Source of the DNA: Fimousia sp036311565 | Lineage (GTDB): Bacteria; Bacillota; Clostridia; Lachnospirales; Lachnospiraceae | DNA length: 64,000 bases | Reading direction: 5' to 3' | Assembly: GCA_036311565.1 (NCBI GenBank) | Contig: JAXJPR010000002.1 | Location: forward strand, 1-64,000 | Shown: one piece after another, positions 24,279 to 32,721 of the stretch | Layout: each line of letters starts with the position of its first letter | How positions within the stretch are numbered: position 1 is the stretch's first letter | Position numbers and translations under genes: made by a program | Notes under the pieces: generated by a model | Database searches by the model: none | Told to the model about the DNA's origin: nothing | Seen by the model: only the letters and a program-made list of their open reading frames with translations

Positions 24279-24725
24279 ATGAAATTTTCAAAGAAAAGCA
24301 GATATGGACTCAGAGCGTTGATTGATTTATCCGTAAATTCGAAAAATGCTCATGTGTCATTATGCAGCATTGCCGAACGAAATAATATTTCCTTACAGTA
24401 TCTAGAGCAGGTATTTGCCAGCTTAAGAAGAGCAGGTATTATAAAAAGTGTGAAAGGACCTCAGGGAGGATATTTATTAAACAATGCCCCAAATGAAATC
24501 ACAGTAGCAGAGATTTTAAGAGCTTTAGAAGGGGATTATCATATTGAGGATGAAAGCGTTGTAGAAAACAGTAGTTATGGGGGAATTTCAATTACTATTC
24601 AGAATTTGGTAGTTGATAAAGTAAATGAAAAGTTAGACGAAGTATTAAAGAATTTAACATTAGCTGATTTAGAAAAAGAATATTCAGATTATTACAAAGA
24701 TGGTCTGGATATGTATTATATCTAG
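24279..24725 (+). CDS. Rrf2-family transcriptional regulator, CymR-like
   Basis: A 148-residue winged-helix regulator with the Rrf2 opening MKFSKKSRYGLRALIDL, a recognition helix region around ISLQYLEQVFASLRRAG, and the wing KGPQGGYLL. The three Cys that bind an Fe-S cluster in IscR are absent (the only Cys is in the HTH), so a CymR-type sulfur regulator fits better, in line with cysK upstream and YezD downstream. The open frame extends upstream into the repeat, but ATG 24279 with AGGAAAGG is the real start. Confidence 0.8.
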   Translation: MKFSKKSRYGLRALIDLSVNSKNAHVSLCSIAERNNISLQYLEQVFASLRRAGIIKSVKGPQGGYLLNNAPNEITVAEILRALEGDYHIEDESVVENSSYGGISITIQNLVVDKVNEKLDEVLKNLTLADLEKEYSDYYKDGLDMYYI

Positions 24726-24733
24726 GAGTTTTT

Positions 24734-24883
24734 ATGGGAGATACAAAAGTAACAAAAGATGATTTATTAAAAATTAAAGAATTTATCGAAAGTATTCGCT
24801 TTGGCCATGTAACAGTCATTGTACAGGATGGAAAAGTGATACAGATTGAAAAACATGAAAAAGTAAGATTAAATAGTAAATAG
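24734..24883 (+). CDS. YezD family small protein (DUF2292)
   Basis: A 49-residue protein starting MGDTKVTKDDLLKIKEFIE and continuing with FGHVTVIVQDGKVIQIEKHEK, the signature of the YezD family. These small proteins often stand next to sulfur-assimilation or CymR-type genes; their function is unknown. AGGAG lies 5 nt before the ATG and the gene follows the Rrf2 stop by 8 nt, so the two form an operon. A terminator follows. Confidence 0.8.
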   Translation: MGDTKVTKDDLLKIKEFIESIRFGHVTVIVQDGKVIQIEKHEKVRLNSK

Positions 24884-24900
24884 AAAGAAAATCGGCTGGA

Positions 24901-24938
24901 AAACTAGAGATTCTAGATTCTCTAGTTTTTATTTTTTT
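24901..24938 (+). terminator. Intrinsic terminator after yezD
   Basis: AAACTAGAGA (24901-24910) pairs with TCTCTAGTTT (24919-24928) around an 8-nt loop; T-rich sequence follows to 24938. Confidence 0.85.
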
Positions 24939-24951
24939 AATGGAAAAGGGA

Positions 24952-26225
24952 ATGAAAAAATAAAGAATTATATAAAAAAAGGAAATTTTGGATTAGAAAA
25001 GGAAAGCTTACGAGTAACGCCAGAAGGATACTTATCGCATACCAAACATCCATTTGGAAACAATCCTAAAATTGAAAGAGACTTTTGCGAAAATCAGACA
25101 GAACTGATCACTGGTGTTTCAGATAGTGTAGATCAGGCGTGGGAAGAACTGCGATCTTTACATATGCAGGCAGTAAAAAAACTACTTCATTTAGAGACGG
25201 GAAAAGAACTGCTCTGGCCATTTTCGAATCCTCCATATGTTAAGGGAGAACAAGATATTACGATTGCCAGTTTTTATGGAGAATTAAAAGGAAAAGAAAG
25301 ATATCGGGAGTATCTTGCAAAAAAATATGGAAAAAAGAAAATGCTGTTTTCTGGAATTCATTTTAATTTTTCTTTTTCAGAAGAGATGCTTGAGGAAGGA
25401 TATCGTCAAAGTGAGAAAAAAATCTATCAGGAATATAAAAATGATATATATATGGAACTGGCAAAAAAACTGACCAGATATACATGGTTACTTGTATATT
25501 TGACAGCAGCGAGTCCTGTCTTAGATGGATCCTTTTTCAAGGATGATGCTTTAGGTAGAACAGTTATAAAAAATTATGGTTCTGCACGATGCAGTGAAAT
25601 CGGTTATTGGAATGATTTTGTTCCGCTCTTAAAATATGAAAACTGGAATACTTATATAAAAAGTATCGAAGAATATATAGAAGATGGACAGTTAAAGGAA
25701 GCATCCGAATTATATTATCCGATAAGATTAAAACCAAAAGGGGAGAACTCTTTAGAAACCTGAAACAAACAGGTGTGAATCATATTGAGCTTCGAATGCT
25801 GGATTTAAATCCATTGTCACCAGTGGGAATAAAAAAAGAAGATTTGCATTTTTTGCATATCTTTATCTTATATCTGATGTCTTTGCAGGATAAGGAATTC
25901 GAATATTTTGAACAGATCATGGCGATTAGAAATATAAAAAAATCCGCAGGCTATGAGGAGAGAGATTTGGATTGAGACTGGATGGAGCAGTTCTGTTCCA
26001 ATTAGAGATGCTGCCATCAATGTTCTCTTTGAGGTAGAACATTTTTGTCAGAAATATTTGGGAAAGGAAGAAGTGAAAATCATTCAATACCAGATTGATA
26101 AAATTATTCATCCTCAAAATCGTTATGTAGTACAGGTAAAACGGGATTATCAACATCAGTATGTAACCAATGGACTAAAACTTGCCGAAAAATACGCAGG
26201 AGAAATAGAAAAAGCGAGGTCATAG
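24952..26225 (+). pseudogene. Glutamate-cysteine ligase (GshA/GshF N-terminal type), frameshifted
   Basis: Joined frames encode a near complete gamma-glutamylcysteine ligase of about 420 residues: GNFGLEKESLRV at the front, FCENQTELIT, PFSNPP, SGIHFNFSF, YGSARCSEIGYWN, then HIELRMLDLNPLSP and WIETGWSSSVPIRDAA. Three indels break it. The ATG at 24952 (after AAAAGGG) is out of frame by one base in an A-run at 24955-24960. One base is missing near 25755 (SLE then NLK). A compensating shift near 25960 restores the first frame. Each repair is a one- or two-base change, so the damage is recent or a sequencing artefact. If repaired, it would make gamma-Glu-Cys. Confidence 0.75.
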
Positions 26226-26226
26226 T

Positions 26227-27000
26227 ATGTGCGAATTATTTGGGATTAGTGGAAGGGAATCTTTTATTGTAAATGAATATTTAAAAAAATTCTTTGACCG
26301 CAGTAATCTGCATCCACACGGATGGAGTCTGGCATGTATGGAGGCTAATGAAGCATTTATTGAAAAAGAACCAATGCAGGCATCAAAAAGTAATTATTTA
26401 AGAGAAAGACTGTCATTGAATATGGAAGTGAAAAATGCCATAGCACATATTCGATATGCTACAATTGGAAATGTAGAATATCCAAATTGTCATCCTTTTA
26501 CGAAAAAAGATAAAAATGGGAGAAGATGGACACAAGTGCATAATGGAACGATTTTTGATTATCCGCCATTGAGGAAATATACGGGAATTCAAAAGGGAAG
26601 CACCGATAGTGAACGAATTCTTCTTTATTTAGTGGATCAGATAGAAAAGGAAGAACATTTGGCAGGGCAAAAGTTAAGCGCCATAGAACGTTTTCGGATT
26701 TTAGATCATATTTTTGTACAGATGTCCAGAGGAAATAAATTAAATCTGCTTTTATACGATGGGGAGTGTATGTATGTGCATACGAATTACTCCAAATCAC
26801 TGTATTTTTTGGAAAAAGAGAAATATACATTATTTTCAACGGTCCCATTAACGGAGGAAGCATGGGAACTCCTTCCGATGAATACCCTTCTTGCATACCA
26901 GGAAGGAAAATTAATATATAAGGGAACAGATCATGGAAATGAGTATATAGACAGCGAAGAGAATATGAAGTTCTTGTATCAGATTTTTTCTCATTTATAA
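26227..27000 (+). CDS. Class II glutamine amidotransferase-type protein (EgtC-like build)
   Basis: A 257-residue Ntn-hydrolase. After Met removal the nucleophile is Cys2 (MCELFGISG). Other family signs are HGWSLA, the AHIRYAT segment, and the VHNGTI oxyanion region. There is no synthetase domain, so it acts as a stand-alone amidase/hydrolase, a build shared with EgtC, which removes gamma-glutamyl groups in ergothioneine synthesis. It lies between two gamma-Glu-Cys-ligase-type genes and starts 2 nt after the first one's stop (GAGGT seven bases before the ATG). It is the only intact gene of this trio. A role on gamma-glutamyl intermediates is inference from context. Confidence 0.75.
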   Translation: MCELFGISGRESFIVNEYLKKFFDRSNLHPHGWSLACMEANEAFIEKEPMQASKSNYLRERLSLNMEVKNAIAHIRYATIGNVEYPNCHPFTKKDKNGRRWTQVHNGTIFDYPPLRKYTGIQKGSTDSERILLYLVDQIEKEEHLAGQKLSAIERFRILDHIFVQMSRGNKLNLLLYDGECMYVHTNYSKSLYFLEKEKYTLFSTVPLTEEAWELLPMNTLLAYQEGKLIYKGTDHGNEYIDSEENMKFLYQIFSHL

Positions 27001-27027
27001 ACAAAAGATAGAATTAGGAGTAATGGT

Positions 27028-28405
27028 ATGGAAAAAGAATTAATCAGGGAACGGTTGTATCAAAAATATATCCAACCAACCAAAAAAGAGCGAGAAGATT
27101 ATATAGGAATTGAAATTGAAATTCCTATTATAAATCTGAAAAAAGAACCTGTAGATTATGGTGTGGTCCAGAAGATCACAAAAGAATTTATGAACTATTT
27201 TGGTTTTCGCGTAGTTGGAAAAGATGACAACGGGGATATTTATGCAGCAATCGATGATGTAAGCGGAGATATTCTTTCTTACGATTGTTCGTATAATAAT
27301 CTGGAAAGAGAAAGAATTATGGACCTTATATCAGAGATTTTCAAAATATTATACGTATTTAAAGAAAAAATTTGAAACATATCATCATACATTAACAGGG
27401 ATGGGAGTAAATCCTTATCGTATTTATAATAAGAAAGTACCGATTCAAAATGGACGGTATCGGATGCTGTTTCACCATTTAAATTCTTATAAAAAATATG
27501 AACATCTGCCAATGTATTTTCATGAATATCCGGATTTTGGACTATTCTCCAGTGCATCGCAGGTGCAGTTGGATGTTCATTATGAAGATTTGCTGTTGGC
27601 GCTGGATGTATTTTCTAAAATTGAACCAATCAAAGCGCTGCTATTTTCCAATTCTGTGTTATTAGATGAGCATGAAGAACTTTTATGCTGTAGAGATATG
27701 TTCTGGGAAAATAGTACTCATGGAATTAATCCGCATAATATTGGAATGCTGGAATGCCAGTTAGAAACTATGGATGATTTGCTTGCTTATATTGAGTCTA
27801 CCAGTATTTACTGCGTGGAACGAGAAGAAAAATACATCAATTTTCCGCCAATTAAGATTATGGAATATTTTAATCAAGAATCTATTACTGGAGAATATTA
27901 TGAAAATGGAGAATATAAAACCATAGAGGTACATCCAAAGTTAGATGATATCGAATATTTAAGGACGTTTAAGTTTGAGGATCTAACATTCCGGGGAACC
28001 ATCGAATTTCGAAGTGTATGCTGCCAGCCAATCAAAGATTGCATGACAATAGCAGCCTTTCATCTTGGACTTATGGACCAATTGAAGGAGTTGGATGAAA
28101 TTTTAAAAAATGATCGTGTGATTTACCATAAAGGATATACTGCCACAGAATTACGAAAAATGTTCGTTCAGAGCCAATTGCCAGATTTTGTAGAAATCGA
28201 TGGAGTGTATCAGTTAGCAGAACAAATTGTAAACTTATCCTGGAAAGGATTAAAAGCCCGTGGATTCGGAGAAGAAACGATGTTAGGACCTTTATTTGAG
28301 AGAATAAAAGAACGGACAAATCCTGCAAAACAGATGCTTACACTAAGAAAACAGGGAGTTAGCCTGGAAGAGATTATAAAAGAATATGGAAACCTATTGA
28401 CATAG
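27028..28405 (+). pseudogene. Glutamate-cysteine ligase family 2 (GCS2)-like protein, frameshifted
   Basis: The first frame (27028) encodes the GIEIEIPI strand and DILSYDCSYNNLE, then runs to a stop after unrelated residues. The shifted frame from about 27309 reads ELWTLYQRFSKYYTYLKKK, then GMGVNPYRIYNK, and continues to 28405 with FRGTIEFRSVCCQP. The join falls right after NNLE, where relatives as I recall them have a short FSFG-like motif, so a small deletion (about 13 bp, perhaps between TGGA repeats) is likely. The two parts make about 460 residues of ATP-dependent carboxylate-amine ligase type. AGGAG precedes the ATG. Only minor repair would restore it. Confidence 0.7.
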
Positions 28406-28425
28406 TAGGAAATAAGTACTATAAT
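28397..28425 (+). promoter_or_regulatory. Consensus promoter embedded in the end of the GCS2-like gene
   Basis: TTGACA at 28397-28402 encodes the last two codons (Leu-Thr) before the TAG. After a 17-bp spacer comes TATAAT at 28420-28425: a full consensus that gives the amino-acid transporter its own transcript. Confidence 0.75.
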
Positions 28426-28472
28426 TCATATTATTCTGATATGTATTATAGGTAACAAAAGGGAGTGATAGA

Positions 28473-29132
28473 TTGGATACCGCATATATGCTTGAAAAAC
28501 TACCAATATATATTGAAGCAGCAAAATTGACTTTTCAATTGGGAATCATAGGAATTTTACTTTCTTTGGTCATTGGATTTGTCTGTTCTCTGGTTCAGTA
28601 CTATAAAGTACCGATTGTGCAGAAAGTGGCAGCCATATACATAGAATTATCAAGAAATACACCATTATTAGTACAATTATTTTTCTTATATTTTGGTCTG
28701 CCAAAGATAGGAATCCATTGGTCATCAGAATCCTGTGCCATTGTTGGACTTAGTTTTCTGGGAGGAAGTTATATGGCAGAAGCATTTCGCAGTGGATTGG
28801 AATCCATTGAAAAGATTCAACTGGAATCCGGATTGAGTGTTGGACTTAGCCATATACAAGTAATGAGATATATTATCTTTCCACAAGCTTTATCTGTATC
28901 AGTTCCGGCACTTTGTGCCAATATAATTTTTTTAATAAAAGAAACATCAGTTTTTAGCGTAGTAGCACTGGCCGATTTGATGTATGTAGCAAAGGATTTA
29001 ATCGGACTGCATTATAAGACGGAGGAAGCATTGCTTATGCTGGTAGTGGCATATTTGATTTTACTTCTGCCGATATCAATTCTGGCCACATTACTGGAAA
29101 GGAGGTTACGATATGCAGGATTTGGGGATTAG
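28473..29132 (+). CDS. Amino-acid ABC transporter permease (HisM family), first subunit
   Basis: A 219-residue membrane protein with the polar amino-acid permease signature: ELSRNTPLLVQLFFLYFGLP and an EAA loop with ESGLSVGLSHIQVMRYIIFPQAL. It starts at a TTG (28473) placed 7 nt after GGGAG; an ATG at 28488 is the alternative. It overlaps the next permease by 20 nt. With 29113, 29802 and 30575 it forms a complete importer, probably for cystine or another sulfur amino acid given the neighbours. Confidence 0.85.
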   Translation: MDTAYMLEKLPIYIEAAKLTFQLGIIGILLSLVIGFVCSLVQYYKVPIVQKVAAIYIELSRNTPLLVQLFFLYFGLPKIGIHWSSESCAIVGLSFLGGSYMAEAFRSGLESIEKIQLESGLSVGLSHIQVMRYIIFPQALSVSVPALCANIIFLIKETSVFSVVALADLMYVAKDLIGLHYKTEEALLMLVVAYLILLLPISILATLLERRLRYAGFGD

Positions 29133-29790
29133 AGTCTTGTTTATGGGAAATAACTTCGTAAGACTTCTTACCGGTCTATGGATTACTGTGAAGATCTCTT
29201 TGATAGCAGTGATTCTTTCAATTATATTTGGAATTCTTCTTGGTGTGATTATGACCATGAAAAATCCAATTACAAAAAGTATTACAAAGGTATATTTAGA
29301 ATTCATACGAATTATGCCTCAGCTGGTATTATTATTTCTGGCGTATTTTGGTCTTACAAAAGCTTTTGGCATTAATTTGTCTGGTGAAGTATCTGCAGTC
29401 ATTGTATTTACTATGTGGGGAACCGCAGAGATGGGAGATTTGGTGCGAGGAGCACTGATTTCAATTCCAAAACACCAATATGAAAGTGGAGCAGCGTTGG
29501 GGCTTTCTAATATACAGATTTATCAGTCGATTATCATTCCTCAAACATTGAGGAGACTGATTCCTTTAGCAATCAATCTGACTACAAGAATGATTAAAAC
29601 AACATCATTGGTTGTATTGATTGGAGTTGTTGAAGTAATGAAAGTAGCACAGCAGATTATCGAGGCAAATAGATACACCGTGCCGGATTCTGCATTGTGG
29701 ATATATGGAACCATCTTTTTTCTCTATTTTATTGTATGCTGGCCGATTTCTCTTCTGGCTAGAAAATTAGAGAAGCGATGGAAGAATTGA
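29113..29790 (+). CDS. Amino-acid ABC transporter permease, second subunit
   Basis: A 225-residue membrane protein paralogous to the first permease, with EFIRIMPQLVLLFLAYFGL and an EAA loop containing ESGAALGLSNIQIYQSIIIPQ. GGAGG lies before the ATG inside the end of the preceding gene. The two permeases should form the heterodimeric channel of the importer. Confidence 0.85.
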   Translation: MQDLGIRVLFMGNNFVRLLTGLWITVKISLIAVILSIIFGILLGVIMTMKNPITKSITKVYLEFIRIMPQLVLLFLAYFGLTKAFGINLSGEVSAVIVFTMWGTAEMGDLVRGALISIPKHQYESGAALGLSNIQIYQSIIIPQTLRRLIPLAINLTTRMIKTTSLVVLIGVVEVMKVAQQIIEANRYTVPDSALWIYGTIFFLYFIVCWPISLLARKLEKRWKN

Positions 29791-29801
29791 GGTGAAAGGA
29801 T

Positions 29802-30569
29802 TTGGGAAAAACAGATAAATTGTTGGAAATACAAAACCTACATAAAGATTATGGAAATGGTCCGATTCTGAATGGAATATCTCTGGACATTCATAAAGGA
29901 GAGGTAGTCGTAGTAATTGGTCCTTCCGGATGCGGGAAAAGCACATTTCTTCGATGTTTGAATGGACTTGAAACAATTCAGTCGGGGAATATTTTGTTAG
30001 ATGGTATAAATATTATCGATGGAAAGACAAAATGGACAGAAGTCCGACAAAAAATTGGAATGGTATTTCAAAGTTATGATTTATTTCCGCATATGACAGT
30101 TCTTGATAATATTTTACTGGGACCATTAAAGGTGCAGGGAAGAAAAAAAGCAGAAGTGGAAAAAGAGGCAGAAAAACTTTTAGAAAGAGTGGGCCTCTTA
30201 GAGAAAAAAGATTTCTATCCGAGACAGCTTTCTGGAGGACAAAAGCAAAGAGTTGCTATTGTCCGGGCATTAATCATGAAGCCGGAAGTGATGCTTTTTG
30301 ATGAAGTAACCGCAGCGTTAGATCCTGAGATGGTCCGGGAAGTTTTAGATGTTATGCTGGAACTTGCCCAAAGTGGCTCAACAATGGTGATTGTTACACA
30401 TGAAATGCAGTTTGCACGTGCAGTAGCAGACAAAGTTGTATTTTTAGACGGTGGAAAAATTGTTGAAATGGATACACCGGAGAACTTTTTTACTAGCCCA
30501 AAGACCGAGCGGGCACGCCGGTTTTTAAATACATTTACATTTAATTCAATAGAAAAGAAAGAAGGATGA
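29802..30569 (+). CDS. Amino-acid ABC transporter ATP-binding protein
   Basis: A 255-residue ATPase of the GlnQ/HisP type: Walker A GPSGCGKST, VFQSYDLFPHMTVLDN, signature LSGGQKQRVAIVRAL, Walker B VMLFDEVTAALDPEM (Val-Thr replacing the usual Pro-Thr-Ser) and H-loop VTHEM. It starts at TTG 29802 after GGTGAAAGG. Its stop overlaps the region just before the binding-protein gene. Confidence 0.9.
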   Translation: MGKTDKLLEIQNLHKDYGNGPILNGISLDIHKGEVVVVIGPSGCGKSTFLRCLNGLETIQSGNILLDGINIIDGKTKWTEVRQKIGMVFQSYDLFPHMTVLDNILLGPLKVQGRKKAEVEKEAEKLLERVGLLEKKDFYPRQLSGGQKQRVAIVRALIMKPEVMLFDEVTAALDPEMVREVLDVMLELAQSGSTMVIVTHEMQFARAVADKVVFLDGGKIVEMDTPENFFTSPKTERARRFLNTFTFNSIEKKEG

Positions 30570-30574
30570 GAATC

Positions 30575-31441
30575 ATGAAAAAATTTATTGCATTATTATT
30601 AACATTAGTACTTACAGTCTCAACATTTACTGCATGTGGCGGATCTGGTGATGACAAAACAGCAGATAGCAGCAAGGATGACGTTGTCTATCGTACATTG
30701 GATGAAATTAAAGAAGATGGCACAATCAGAGTCGGAGTATTCAGTGACAAAAATCCATTTGGATATGTAGACGAAGAAGGAAACTATCAGGGATATGATG
30801 TTTACTTTGCTGAACGTCTGGCAAAGGATTTAGGTGTAGAAATTGAATATGTATCAACAGAAGCTGCTAACCGTGTAGAATACTTAGAGACTGGAAAAGT
30901 TGATATTGTTTTAGCAAACTTTACAGTAACAGAAGAACGAGCAGAAGCAGTTGACTTTGCACTTCCATATATGAAAGTTGCACTTGGGGTAGTATCTCCA
31001 GAAGGTAATTTAATTACAAAACCAGAACAATTAGAAGGTAAGAAATTAATCGTAGCAAAAGGAACAACTGCAGAAACTTATTTTGAAGAAAATTATCCAG
31101 ATGTTGAATTAGTAAAATTTGACCAGTATACAGAAGCTTATAATGCTTTATTAGATGGACGTGGAGATGCATTTTCTACTGATAATACAGAAGTACTTGC
31201 ATGGGCATTACAGAATGAAGGATTCTCTGTTGGAATTACATCTTTAGGTAATACTGATACAATCGCACCTGCAGTATCAAAAGGAAATGATACCTTAAAG
31301 GATTGGATCAACGATGAAATTGAATCTTTAGCAGAAGAAGAATTCTTCCATAAAGATTATAAAGAAACATTAGAACCAGTATATGGAACAGAAGTAGATA
31401 TTGACAGCCTGGTAGTAGAAGGCGGAAAAGTCGAAGAATAA
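30575..31441 (+). CDS. Amino-acid ABC transporter substrate-binding lipoprotein
   Basis: A 288-residue lipoprotein: a signal peptide with lipobox ending TFTAC, then a Gly/Ser/Asp-rich linker, then a family 3 solute-binding domain (IRVGVFSDKNPFGYVDEEG, VDIVLANFTVTEERAEAVDF). It would sit on the outer face of the membrane and feed the two permeases. ATG 30575 is preferred over 30566 because AAGGA is then correctly spaced. The ligand is not provable from sequence; cystine or another small amino acid is the best guess given the cysK and C-S lyase neighbours. Confidence 0.88.
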   Translation: MKKFIALLLTLVLTVSTFTACGGSGDDKTADSSKDDVVYRTLDEIKEDGTIRVGVFSDKNPFGYVDEEGNYQGYDVYFAERLAKDLGVEIEYVSTEAANRVEYLETGKVDIVLANFTVTEERAEAVDFALPYMKVALGVVSPEGNLITKPEQLEGKKLIVAKGTTAETYFEENYPDVELVKFDQYTEAYNALLDGRGDAFSTDNTEVLAWALQNEGFSVGITSLGNTDTIAPAVSKGNDTLKDWINDEIESLAEEEFFHKDYKETLEPVYGTEVDIDSLVVEGGKVEE

Positions 31442-31458
31442 GATAGAAAAATGTTTCT

Positions 31459-31509
31459 AAAAAGGATACTGCCGAATATGGGAATGACTATATCTGGCAG
31501 TATCTTTTT
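31459..31509 (+). terminator. Intrinsic terminator after the amino-acid transporter
   Basis: AAAAAGGATACTGCC (31459-31473) pairs with GGCAGTATCTTTTT (31496-31509), with one bulged G, and ends in T-residues. Confidence 0.8.
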
Positions 31510-31554
31510 GTATAAAAAAAGGGATAAAACTTGCAAACACAGGAGGAAAAGAAA

Positions 31555-32700
31555 ATGGGATTAGGGGTTGAGACAAAATGTTTGCATTTGGAAGGGTCGG
31601 AAAATGGATGTGATAGATCCGGTGCCGTCAGCTTTCCAATCTATCAGACAGCTACATTCGCGCATAAGGCAGTCGGAGAGGGGACCGGATATGATTATAG
31701 CAGGCTCCAAAATCCGACCAGAGAACAGCTGGAGAAAATAGTGGCATCTTTAGAAAAAGGGATTGATGCACTAGCATTTTCCAGTGGAATGGCAGCAATT
31801 TCTGTTTTGATGGAATTATTTCAACCCGGAGATTATCTGATTATCGACGAAGATCTATATGGAGGCAGTATTCGTCTGTTTGAACATATTAGCAAAAAAA
31901 ATGGTCTGACATTTTCCAGAGTAAATTGCAGTCAGGAAGATATTAGATTATATGTAAACGAAAATACAAAAGCAGTATTTATCGAAACACCCACGAATCC
32001 AATGATGAATGTCAGTGATATTCATAAAATAAGTCTTGTGACAAAGGAAAAAGGACTTCTTTTTATTGTGGATAATACCTTTTTGTCTCCATATTTTCAA
32101 AATCCACTGGAATTAGGAGCAGATATTGTTGTTCACAGCGGGACAAAGTACCTTGGAGGGCACAATGATACACTGGCTGGATTTTTGGTTACCAATGACG
32201 AGGAAATTAGTGAAAAATTAAGATTCATCATAAAAACAACAGGAGCGACCCTGGCGCCAGTGGATAGCTGGCTGATATTAAGGGGAATTAAGACCCTGGC
32301 AGTCCGAATGGAACGGATTGAAAAAAATGCAAAGCAAATTGCCAGTTGGTTAAAGACACAGAAAAAGGTGACGAAAGTAATTTATCCAGGAATGTCAGAA
32401 CATCCGGGACATGAGATTATGAAAAAGCAGAGCAGAGGATTTGGCGGTATGGTGACTTTTGAAGTAGAAAGTGAAGAACTTGCCTTATCAATTCTGCGAG
32501 ATGCAAAATTAATTCACTTTGCAGAAAGTCTTGGAGGAACAGAAACCCTGATTACCTATCCGATTACCCAGACTCATGCAGATGTTCCAGTTGAAATGTT
32601 AAAGCGGAATGGAATTACAAATCGGATCTTAAGACTTTCGGTTGGAATTGAGTCTATAGAAGATTTAATACAGGAACTCAACCAGGTTCTCAACAAATAG
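31555..32700 (+). CDS. Cys/Met-metabolism PLP enzyme (cystathionine gamma-synthase/gamma-lyase type)
   Basis: A 381-residue fold-type I PLP enzyme: YDYSRLQNPTREQLE, the FSSGMAAI turn, DNTFLSPYFQNP, and the PLP-Lys in HSGTKYLGGHND. This family covers cystathionine gamma-synthase, cystathionine gamma- and beta-lyases and methionine gamma-lyase; sequence alone does not separate them. ATG 31555 lies 8 nt after AGGAGG; an earlier TTG at 31531 is discarded. It is followed 21 nt later by a MalY/PatB enzyme, so the pair may interconvert cysteine, homocysteine and sulfide. Confidence 0.85.
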   Translation: MGLGVETKCLHLEGSENGCDRSGAVSFPIYQTATFAHKAVGEGTGYDYSRLQNPTREQLEKIVASLEKGIDALAFSSGMAAISVLMELFQPGDYLIIDEDLYGGSIRLFEHISKKNGLTFSRVNCSQEDIRLYVNENTKAVFIETPTNPMMNVSDIHKISLVTKEKGLLFIVDNTFLSPYFQNPLELGADIVVHSGTKYLGGHNDTLAGFLVTNDEEISEKLRFIIKTTGATLAPVDSWLILRGIKTLAVRMERIEKNAKQIASWLKTQKKVTKVIYPGMSEHPGHEIMKKQSRGFGGMVTFEVESEELALSILRDAKLIHFAESLGGTETLITYPITQTHADVPVEMLKRNGITNRILRLSVGIESIEDLIQELNQVLNK

Positions 32701-32721
32701 AAATGAGAGGAGGAACCAAAG

